The notes beneath the pieces are model-generated. The model searched no databases. It saw only the letters and a list, made by a program, of their open reading frames with translations, and was not told where the DNA came from. 64,000 bases of DNA from Ignelater luminosus (lineage: Eukaryota > Arthropoda > Insecta > Coleoptera > Elateridae). Of the stretch, positions 35,498 through 45,145 are shown one piece after another (positions within the stretch are counted from its first letter, which is position 1; each line of letters opens with the position of its first letter). Both the position numbers and the translations under genes were made by a program. The DNA lies in the NCBI GenBank assembly GCA_011009095.1, contig VTPC01000964.1:38070-102069 (forward strand), in the 5' to 3' direction.

Positions 35498-35785
35498 TTA
35501 ATATCAATGTTTTTAAATAAAAAGCTGTTTTAGAAGTAGGTAGTTCTTGATTTTTATTACGAATGTGAAAAAAGTTTTGTATGCAATTCGTGAGTAAAGT
35601 TACTTTTTTTCACTAGGCGGATTTGCGCACTCGCCTTCAGCTCGTGTGGCAAACTTTCCTTCTCGTGAAAGAAAGACACACTTTACTCACTTGTTGCATA
35701 AATAACTATTATAAATCCATCTCACCTAAGGAGATACTTGCATCACAAATTTATGTTAAATCTAAGACAACACGTACCTACTTAA
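35498..35785. other. Spacer between two piggyBac-like elements
   Basis: 288 bases including both TTAA sites (35498-35501 and 35782-35785). No gene. The middle contains an AAAGTTACTTT palindrome-like stretch. Confidence 0.4.
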
Positions 35786-37610
35786 CCCATTAACGGTCAT
35801 TGATGCGAAAATGCAACATTAAAGTAATAATTTTTTTAACAAGTACAAGAAAACGATATCAGATATATTAAAGTATCTGTTATAAGGTGATGTTTTGTAG
35901 TGTGTAAATATATTTTTCTCATTACAAAAAATTATTATTTTTTTTGTTAAAATTTGCATATGAATTTGATCAACTTTGCTAGTTAAGAGACGTCTTCCTA
36001 AAATTTCTCATAACTACATTATAATATTGAAACACCTAAATGTTTTGTATTGTTATAATGATGAGACATAAATACACATGTTCTAATAGAAAAAAATTTA
36101 AAAATAAATTTTTTCCTGTAATTTTAGTGTTCAGAAAATAATGTTGCGTTATTGTATCAACGGTGTGATTCATTGTCTACTCCACTAGCTTATAATATAG
36201 TTAGACCATAGTGTTAGATCGACAAAGGGGCTGCAAGTTCTGCAGATTTGTTTGGTTTGGTTGTAAATAACAGACTTTTAAACGGCTTAATAGGAAGCAA
36301 GAAATATTTTTAAATTTATAAATGTACCTACTACAAATAACACCATAAAGTAATTTAAATTTTAAAGGTTCGAATAGGTTTAGTGAAAATTCCACAGATG
36401 TGGACAGATGCGACGTTTTGACGTCGAGAATGCAATTCTTGAATTACCGACAAAATCCAATAAAAATGAGAATGCCGACAAATTATACAATAAACATACA
36501 AATTTCAATAAATAAACGTGACTACACATAATGAAGATGTTGAAAAGGGTTAAAAGTGAATCCAGAATCGGCAGTAAAACTTTTGTTTATTCAGATTATT
36601 GTCTGATTGATATTGCATAACTGTTGCATTATCTCTCCCAAAATCACATATTTGCAACAGGAACTATACGAGACAACCGCATTCAAAATTATAGTCTGGA
36701 ATCTAAAGAAATAATGAAAAAACAAATAGAGGAGCATTTGATTATAGGCTTGACTCTGGATCAAATATTTGTGTTATTCGATGGAACCATAATTCCATCA
36801 TAACAATAATAACAAAGAATATACCAATAAATCCCGTGCAGACTACAAAACGGTATGATCAGAAACAGAAGAAAGAAATTAGTGTTTCACAGCCTTTAGT
36901 GGTAAGAGAATACATATAATAAAAATATGGGTGATGTGAATTTGCACCATATGGTATAGCTAACTACCGAATAAAGGTTAGAGGTAAAAAGTGGTGGCAG
37001 CCTCTTTTTATAACTTGCGTTGGTAGTGTTTAGTCAACTGTGGGAAACTGTATAAAACTGCCAACGATAAAAAGATATCTCAGCTCTAATTTCGTTCTTC
37101 TATAGTTATGGCACTAATCAAATCAGAAGGTAAAACTGAAGAGGAAAATCAAGATGAAACTAAAAGGGCATAACAAGGAAGAGATAGCCCGACCAAAAAC
37201 AAATCACCTGACGAGATTAGAAAAAATATGGCCGCTCACAGTATTATTTGCCATCCAGAAAAGTCGAGGAAAAGATATAGAATCAAAACTTAGACTGTGT
37301 ATATGTGTACAAAGTGTGATGTACTTCTTCATCCTGCATGTTTTGATGACTTCTATAGACAATAGCCCTTCATATGTGACCTGTCACAAAACTATACTTT
37401 TAGAAATAAAATAGACTGCATTTCTCAGCTTATGTGTCAAATAATAGTATTTACCCCATATTCTGCCATTGATGCGAAAACTCAACATTATTTTTTGAGA
37501 ACATAGAAATTTTGTTTTTACTTATTGTGGTACTTTTTAGACTTCAGTTGGTCTGTATTTAAAAGATGAGCTCTTAAAAACTAAAATTTGATGCTGTGGC
37601 CATTAATGGG
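35786..37610 (+). mobile_element. Second, older piggyBac-like element
   Basis: A 1.8-kb element between TTAA sites (35782-35785 and 37611-37614). Ends are inverted: CCCATTAACGGTCATTGATG on the left and, reverse complemented, CCCATTAATGGCCACAGCAT on the right. A GATGCGAAAATGCAACATT motif next to the left end recurs in the same direction near the right end (37470). It contains shredded transposase sequence and is smaller and more decayed than its neighbour. Confidence 0.85.
36650..37370 (+). pseudogene. Decayed piggyBac transposase fragments
   Basis: Read in shifting frames, this region still shows piggyBac features: GTIRDNRIQNYSLESKEIMK near 36663 (the usual GTxRxNR...MKK segment), YRIKVRGKKWWQPLF near 36970, and a cysteine/histidine end (VYMCTKCDVLLHPACFDDFY) near 37298-37357. 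Multiple stops and frameshifts, and the catalytic N-terminal part is deleted. Confidence 0.7.
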
Positions 37611-39301
37611 TTAAAATGTATGTTGAAAAAAGAGATATGCTGGGTGTCTCGGACCATCTGTCCACCCCAATTAAAATTAAGGGTTTGAGATTTTTTGATC
37701 AATTGATTGGGGGTCAACTTTAAAATTGTAAATAGGAACCCCCATATTTTATTGCATAGATATTTGGATTCTAAGCCGCAAAATATGTAGAATTTATTTG
37801 AAACATGTTTTTCTGATTTGTAACAGATGGCGCTGTAAACATAAAAAAACTGAAATTTTGCGATTATCCCACGAATTACACTTCTGATCAAAAAATTAAA
37901 ATAAACATATTGTTATGTAAGATGATATTCTGTAGTTTTATTTCATTTTTATATCATATTGCTAACAAACAATAGGGAACTTTTTTATAATTATTCTTGA
38001 AAATTTTGTCATTAACTAAGTATCAATTCAATGTTAAAAGTAAAAGGTTCATTAATTGTAGTGTTTGTTACTTAAGTACAACAAATTTCCCTAATTGTAT
38101 TTTTGCTATTAAAAAGGAAAGAAAGCTTCCTAAACGCGACCTTCCCAAGTTTTTAAAAATATTTCTTGCAGTAGTTTTTAATTAGTCATGCTACAGAAAA
38201 TCTAGAATAAACTTTTATTTTTACAAGTGTGTGATTCGCCATTGTCTTTGTAATTCAATAAATAAAACAATCTGGATTTCTTAAAGACTTTGTGTTTATT
38301 TAATTATATTGAATATTATTGAAATAATTATTAAATTGAGCTGCCACATTGAACATCTTCCAAAGTATTTGCATTATTGTAGAATTGTGTTTCGGTTGAA
38401 ATAAATTAAGAAAAAATAAATCCATTATTCATTTAAATGTTTAATTCCAGTTTGACACATTATTATGCAGTTTAGAATATAAAGTAAATTTTTTTATTAG
38501 ACATGCTTTTTTTAGGAATTAAGAAAATGTGTAAAAACGGGATCTAGGTAAAATACAAAACTGCCCAAGTAAACAAATGTGAATTTGAAAATTCAAATAT
38601 GCTCAGCACTTTCGAAACATGGCTCAAATTTATGTGCAATCACGTCTACTGTTTCTAGTGTTAACATTGTCATACATCTTCTATGTAAATGGAAGGCTAA
38701 CAGTTGAATATATATTTCTTTTTCCAACTTATGTTTTAAGTAGATGCATGTTGTCTCTGATTACAAATTAATCTGTGGCACAAGTATCTCCTTAGATGAG
38801 ATGAATATTATTTCATCAGTAACATGCACTGTATACCAAGTGATCCAAAATGATTGATGACAGTTTGAATTTTCTGCATTAACATTTCAGTGATTTTTGC
38901 AGCTTAAAGTTGGAGGTGTTTAGGGTTGCCAGATGTACGGTATTTTCCGTACCTGTAAGATATTTTGATACAATTGTACAGTATATGGTAACATATTATT
39001 ACCGTACCCATTTTTGTACGATCTTTTGAGGGTAGATTTGTGGCAAATAACTTTCTAGATTAGATTGAATTTTTCAACTAAAACAAAACAGTTATATCTT
39101 TATAATAATTTAGTTGCGCAGCAGACGTATGTAGTGGTGATGTTGCTAGTTGTCACTTAACCAGCGAACAGTGTATGTATTGTCATGACAGTGTCAAACG
39201 TGCAGGCATGGGCAACCAAAACTCAAAATGGGGCTTGGTTGAAGCTTTTAAACATGACATCACAGTATATACATTTATAACTGTATACATAGGTATAAAG
39301 G
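37611..39301. other. Intergenic repeat-like DNA
   Basis: No gene recognised. Near 37640 a GGGTGTCTCGGACCATCTG stretch resembles the start of another interspersed repeat of the CAGGGTGTC type, without a visible partner end. Near 38935-39010 TACGG/CCGTAC repeats occur. The open frames here are short. Confidence 0.4.
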
Positions 39302-39677
39302 TATACTACTTTCACGATGTTTCTGGGTCGTAACAGGCCATGCTTTCATTTTGTTAGGTTGGAAAGTGTTTTCTTTTCTTTTCTTTTTTTTTTTTTTTGA
39401 AAATTGTACCTGCGGCTGCATTTGGCGCTGTTGCACGATCAAAAATTTTGCATAAACGTTTAGTAAAATTTGTTTTGTTTTGTTAAAAAGAAATCAAGTT
39501 TTCCTTATATTTACAGAGTTACAAAAAAAAAAGACAACAGCTTGAGGTTAAACTGTCATAAAATCATAATCTTAAAGCACATTAAGCGCCAATAAGATTT
39601 TACAAGCCGGTTAAAATACTCAAACTGTCATTCTTCTACAGTCATATGCGACCCAGAAACATCGTGAACGCCGTATA
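39302..39677. mobile_element. Inverted-repeat element with CACGATGTTTCTGGGTCG ends
   Basis: The first and last 29 bases are inverted repeats with three mismatches (core TTCACGATGTTTCTGGGTCG at both ends). The 376-bp interior has no coding frame and includes a poly-T/C stretch near 39372-39400. TA lies at both extremities, so a Tc1/mariner-like origin is possible but unproven. Confidence 0.65.
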
Positions 39678-39718
39678 GATAAATTTTCAATTAGAAATAA
39701 TAAAAGCACATTTGTATA

Positions 39719-39890
39719 CAGGGTGGCTGAAAAATCGTTCATCAGGCTATAACTCTTTTATTTTTAAAGATATGAACAAAATGCCAAGGAGGAAGTTTGA
39801 TGTAATAAGAGGCATAATATCATGCATTGAAAGAAAACTCTGTTTTCGCGTAACATTAACTAACATTAAGTGTTTAAATGGAACACCCTG
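39719..39890. mobile_element. TA-flanked CAGGGTGGC miniature element
   Basis: Left end CAGGGTGGCTGAAAAATCG, right end AATGGAACACCCTG, TA on both outer sides, 172 bases, non-coding. The inverted similarity is limited to the first 8-10 bases. Confidence 0.55.
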
Positions 39891-40496
39891 TATATTTCTC
39901 CAAATTCTGAATACACCTGAAATTCTCTTTTCAACCATATAACATATTTAATGATTTTCTTGAGGTCTTGACCTGCAAGATTACCTGATTTATCAATTCT
40001 GGATTACTTCTTCTGGAGCTGTTTAAAGCATCATGTTTATCTAACTCCATTAGCAAGTCGAAATGACCGCTGCATTTCACAGTAGTTGTAATTTTCAAGG
40101 TAGCTCTGGTTGAAAGTATATGTGACCCACAAAACCCCCAAGGTTCTGGTTGCCCATTTATGATGTAGTGCTATCAATTTTCAAAATATTTCTGTACTGC
40201 AGGAAATTCAAACTGTCATCAGTAATTTTAAATCACTTGGTATCTACCAGGTTGTTATTTAGCCTATTTCATTTCATTTGTTTTTTTTTTCATATTGCTA
40301 CGCTAGAGAAGTTAAAACAGTTTCATCCATTCTTTGAATCTTTAAGACAAAAATATGAAGTGCTGTTGTTATGCATAAGCAGACTTGTTAGCAATGGATG
40401 GAATTGCATTGCGTCAGAAAAGTATTCTTTGCAGAGAATCTAATTTGCAGTTGCCAATTGCCACTACTGATAAGTGTGCATTTGAATATATTATAA

Positions 40497-40873
40497 ACTG
40501 ACTGGCAAAAAAAACCGGCCACCCTGAATAATTTTGCAAAACCACTTCGAAAATTATTAATTTCAATGCCGCAGCGGTTGAATGATGTAATTTAAGCTCT
40601 AGGAGAACATAGACACTACTAATAATTATCAGGAGGTCCATTATAAACAGCCACATTTATTGTTTTTAATTAAGAAAGTACCGTATTTAGACTGTTTTTG
40701 TTACTGCTTAAATTTAATTTTGTATTAATTTGTCTCTTTTTTTTAGCTAATCTGTACATCCTGTGTCAACAGTGAACGGTTCTTAAATTAAATAACAATC
40801 ACTGATTAAAATAATAATTGTTAAAGTGGTTTTGGAGGTATTTCAGGGTGGCCGTTTTTTTTGCCGGTCAGTA
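40497..40873. mobile_element. Inverted-repeat element with ACTGACYGGCAAAAAAAA ends
   Basis: Left ACTGACTGGCAAAAAAAACC (then GGCCACCCTGAA) and the reverse complement of the right end, ACTGACCGGCAAAAAAAACG (then GCCACCCTGAA), match over about 32 bases; CAAAACCACTT/CCAAAACCACTTT extends the similarity further in. The 377-bp element has no coding frame. TA flanks and TIR style suggest mariner/Tc1. Confidence 0.75.
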
Positions 40874-42142
40874 TAGAATAAAAATCAATTTGATGTGGAC
40901 TAATGTGTGCTTAGTTTTATTCAGTGTTGAACTAATAAACTTCTTATTGAAATAAGTTAAGAATTTTCTATTGTCATTTGTTTTATTGTGTTTTTATTCT
41001 TGAGATAGAAAGCTCTTTAAAGAGTTGAGTAGTTGGAAATCTTGAGCACTTATTTTCCGATATTTTTTATAACCTTCATTCTTTGTGAAAGATTTTGATT
41101 CTTTTAATTTCTTATAAAAGAAATGTATAAATAAGTATAAATTATTATCTCATGTTTCTGAAATCAACTACTTTCTAGTAAGTATCTGAGTTTTAAGAAG
41201 CGATTTTACATCTCATTTAGATAAGTTGAAAATGCCATACCAGTATTGACTGAATCATAAAAAAATGGGGTAATATAATTATACTATCATTTTTTGTCCA
41301 ATATTAATAAACTAAAACAATGAAATAACTCTAAATTCAGTCAAGTCCTGCCCTTTTAGAGAGGTGATAATCAGCTATTTTTCTTTAAATGGCAAGTATA
41401 ATTTTTTTGGACTGATTCTTGGAAAAATTTCTTTCCTGAATATTCAATGATATCTAACATGGCCTACTTTCATGTAAAGTATGAAGAGAAAAAAAACCGC
41501 TTTCTTCTAATAAAATCTCAAACTAATCAGGTATGCTGTGAAAAAACAATAATCAAGAAACAATTGCAATAAATGTCTTTTTGGAAGCCAGTCAAGGTTT
41601 GTAAATAATAATAGTGTACTGTGAAAGGTAGGTCATCCCAAACTTTTCAAGCATTCAGTTGATGCAGAAATGGCAGCTATTACTAAAAAATACCCAAAAA
41701 AATATATTTTCCCTTTATTTTAATTCTCAGAGAACTAAAATTTAGATTAAATTAATAGCAAGTAATTTGGAATTATTACTAAAATTAAACTCACAAATAG
41801 CCATTCACTGTCTTTCGTTCTAATGACTTTTTTGTCTCGACCTAACGGTCTCAGCAAAAAATACTATTCTCATGCACAAAAAAAACACTGATTTCCCGCA
41901 CTTAATACAAAAATAACTATTATATCTAACTGTTTTTCTCATTATTTGTTTTGTTAGCCATAAAAGGTGCTTTGTAGAAGCTTCTACATCTTGCATCTGT
42001 TTCTCATATATGTATTTGATCAGTTCTTTCTTAGCAATTACTTTATAGCTATTAATGAGTACCTTCCATTCTGAGTATATAAGTAATAATGGATTTAAAC
42101 ATCTTTGTTGGTTTTAGCCTTCTCTGAGGTTATTTTTACCTT
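40874..42142. other. Intergenic AT-rich DNA
   Basis: No gene or clear element identified in this 1.3-kb stretch. Confidence 0.4.
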
Positions 42143-42370
42143 CCTAACACTGGGTGGGGCGAATTCTCGCCCCAGGTTTATATTTTTGTTTACATTTTTA
42201 TTTGCAGCTAATAATTTTTTTTGAGATTTCAGTACATTGTTCCTTGTAGTACAGCTAAAAGAAAAAACAAAATAAAAATGAAAATCATTAACAAGAAATA
42301 CGCAAGTGCTTGTGGGGCGAGAATTTTCCCCACTTGGTACTAGGCGTTTTAAAATTTACCCGGTGTTAGG
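42143..42370. mobile_element. Miniature element with CCTAACACYGGGT ends and GC hairpins
   Basis: Terminal inverted repeats CCTAACACTGGGT (left) and ACCCGGTGTTAGG (right). Just inside the left end lies a strong stem, GGGGCGA-ATTC-TCGCCCC (42156-42173), and inside the right end GGGGCGAGAATTTTCCCC. In AT-rich surroundings these GC hairpins stand out. The layout resembles non-autonomous piggyBac-like ends, but TTAA flanks are not clear. Confidence 0.6.
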
Positions 42371-42547
42371 TAAAGTGTGTCTGATGGAATCTTTTTATAA
42401 ATGTTCAAGTTTCCATTTCAATTAAACTTAGATATTTAATTCTAAATTCTCTTCTCATATGATTAAAGAGAAATATATTTCTCTTGTAAAGGGTTAGTCA
42501 TTAATTTCAGACCATAGTGTAATGGTAAAATAATAACTTTAAATAGT

Positions 42548-42720
42548 TATACCCAGAGATGTGCAAAATACTTTCTAAAAAGTATTTAAATACAAAATCT
42601 AAATACTTTGAAATTTTCCTATTTCAAATACAAAATACTAAATACATTTTTGATTTGGTATTTAAATACAAAATACAAAATATGTATTTTTAAAATACTT
42701 TTAGTAAAATACAATGGCGC
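42548..42720. mobile_element. hAT-like transposon end with TATTTAAATAC repeats
   Basis: The sequence begins CAGAGATGTGCAAAATACTT and continues as many copies of AAATACAAAATAC / GTATTTAAATAC. A CAGAG-type start followed by short subterminal repeats is characteristic of hAT ends. I could not find the matching right end, so this may be a truncated or solo end. Confidence 0.5.
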
Positions 42721-43439
42721 AAGAGGAAAACTTTAATTAAATTAAGTATAACTATAATAACTACTAATCAGTTATTATATTTAATAACTTTAACTAACGA
42801 AGTTACTCATAAGCAAAGTAACAGTGCAACAATGTTAAGGCGATGGATTTCAAACGTTGCAATAAATTATGATATGGTTGCAGTAGCATTGCTAAAACGC
42901 TGCAACGTCGCGCTTGCTACATAGTTAGTTTTCCAACATTGTATTGCAGCAGTGTTGAGAATGCAATTTCTTTAGAGATGGTCCTGCGGTTATAAGAATT
43001 GGGTCAAATAAGGAAAGGCAATAAAATAAAATTTTAATTTTTTTAATTTAGGCCAGTAAAATAGAGGGGTTGAGTTGGAAATAAATGTCGGCAAACGTTT
43101 TTTGGTTTTAATTGGTTTATTGGACGTCTAATAAAGGTATCCTGGTTTTTTACAGTCCCTTGTAGTAAGCTAACGTGAGGGCATCAAAAAAAATCAAGAA
43201 ATTTTCAAGCTTTTTTCAGTTTTTCGCTTATAACTCCTAAATGGTTCTTCCTAGTGAAAGCACAATATGTGTTTACTGACCAAATTGTGCTCCACATTAC
43301 AAATGTAAAGTTCAAAATTTTGATTTCAAGATCACTAATTTTTCAAATAATGCGTCATTTAGTTTCTTCCTATGTGACTGCATGATCATCTCGCCGAATG
43401 AGAAAAGGCGTTCTATGGAAAAATATAAGAAAAAAGTAC

Positions 43440-44851
43440 AGGCCTTGGTTTACAATTTTTAAGAAATTGCTTTATACAACAGGCCTTGGTTAACCATTTT
43501 TAAGAAATTGCTTTTACACAACAGGTCTTAGTTTAACATTTTCAAGATATCGCTTTTATACGACAGGCCTTGGTTTAACATTTTAAAAAAATTGTTTTTA
43601 CACGACAGGCCTTGGTTTAACATATTTAAGGTATCTCTTTTATACGACAGGCCTTGGTTTAACATTTTCAAGATACCGCTTTCATACGACAGGCCTTGGT
43701 TTAACATTTTCAAGATATCGCTCTTATACGACAGGCTTTGGTTTAACATTTTTGAGAAATTGTTTTTATACGACAGACCTTGGTTTAACATTTTCAAGAT
43801 ATCGCTTTTATATGGCAGGCCTTGGTTTAACATTTTTGAGAAATTGTTTTTACACGACAGGCCTTGGTTTAACATTTTTNNNNNNNNNNNNNNNNNNNNN
43901 NNNNNNNNNNNNNNNNNNNNNNNNNNNNNNNNNNNNNNNNNNNNNNNNNNNNNNNNNNNNNNNNNNNNNNNNNNNNNNNNNNNNNNNNNNNNNNNNNNNN
44001 NNNNNNNNNNNNNNNNNNNNNNNNNNNNNNNNNNNNNNNNNNNNNNNNNNNNNNNNNNNNNNNNNNNNNNNNNNNNNNNNNNNNNNNNNNNNNNNNNNNN
44101 NNNNNNNNNNNNNNNNNNNNNNNNNNNNNNNNNNNNNNNNNNNNNNNNNNNNNNNNNNNNNNNNNNNNNNNNNNNNNNNNNNNNNNNNNNNNNNNNNNNN
44201 NNNNNNNNNNNNNNNNNNNNNNNNNNNNNNNNNNNNNNNNNNNNNNNNNNNNNNNNNNNNNNNNNNNNNNNNNNNNNNNNNNNNNNNNNNNNNNNNNNNN
44301 NNNNNNNNNNNNNNNNNNNNNNNNNNNNNNNNNNNNNNNNNNNNNNNNNNNNNNNNNNNNNNNNNNNNNNNNNNNNNNNNNNNNNNNNNNNNNNNNNNNN
44401 NNNNNNNNNNNNNNNNNNNNNNNNNNNNNNNNNNNNNNNNNNNNNNNNNNNNNNNNNNNNNNNNNNNNNNNNNNNNNNNNNNNNNNNNNNNNNNNNNNNN
44501 NNNNNNNNNNNNNNNNNNNNNNNNNNNNNNNNNNNNNNNNNNNNNNNNNNNNNNNNNNNNNNNNNNNNNNNNNNNNNNNNNNNNNNNNNNNNNNNNNNNN
44601 NNNNNNNNNNNNNNNNNNNNNNNNNNNNNNNNNNNNNNNNNNNNNNNNNNNNNNNNNNNNNNNNNNNNNNNNNNNNNNNNNNNNNNNNNNNNNNNNNNNN
44701 NNNNNNNNNNNNNNNNNNNNNNNNNNNNNNNNCTTATACGACAGGCCTTGGTTTAACATTTTTAAGAGATTGTTTTTATACGACAGGCCTTGGTTTAACA
44801 TTTTTAAGGTATCGCTTTTATACGACAGGCCTTGGTTTAACATTTTCAAGA
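43440..44851. repeat. 42-bp minisatellite array interrupted by an assembly gap
   Basis: At least 14 visible units of 42 bases (about 11 left of the gap, 3 right), each built on AGGCCTTGGTTTAACATTTT followed by a variable (C/T)AAGATATCGCTTTTATACGAC-like half. Units differ by a few bases; two alternating sub-forms occur (GAAATTG and GATATCG). Because 42 is divisible by three, both strands have long open frames of a 14-residue repeat; these are by-products, not evidence for protein. The true array length is unknown because of the 853 N. Confidence 0.95.
43880..44732. other. Assembly gap (N)
   Basis: 853 consecutive N inside the minisatellite. The array could not be assembled, so the real size may differ. 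Confidence 1.
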
Positions 44852-44861
44852 TGTATTATAA

Positions 44862-45145
44862 TAAAAGAAAATGCAGTAGCAACTTTATGATGGCATCATG
44901 GTAACCTCTTAGTAAACTGATGATTTTGCAGTCTTCTAATTAAAAACATCTTAAAGCATCTGCAGTTGATGCAGCCTTGCGAGGTGTTTCGCAATGCGTG
45001 TACATATGTAGTTGACAGTAAAAGAAAATGCAGCAGGAGCACAACGTGAGGCGCCATGGTGGTCTCATAATATGCTTGCTTCAGTTCTGTAATTAGAGAC
45101 GCCCGAGGCAGTTGTGGTTGATGCAGCTTCGCGAAACTGCTTTGC
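44862..45145. repeat. Diverged tandem duplication beside the minisatellite
   Basis: Two head-to-tail copies about 157 bases apart, both starting TAAAAGAAAATGCAG and both containing CATGGTRRYCTC, a TCTAATT/GTAATTA block and AGTTGTGGTTGATGCAGC-like / CAGTTGATGCAGCC ends. They are clearly diverged. It abuts the right end of the 42-bp array. Confidence 0.6.

Noticed and set aside
43440..44851. Regularly spaced repeats resembling a CRISPR array
   Set aside because: The 42-bp units are contiguous without unique spacers, there are no cas genes, and the context is an insect nuclear genome.
43592..44890. Long open frames on both strands through the 42-bp repeat array
   Set aside because: They arise because the unit is divisible by three and stop-free. 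More than half of each frame is N, and no start, signal or splice context supports a protein.
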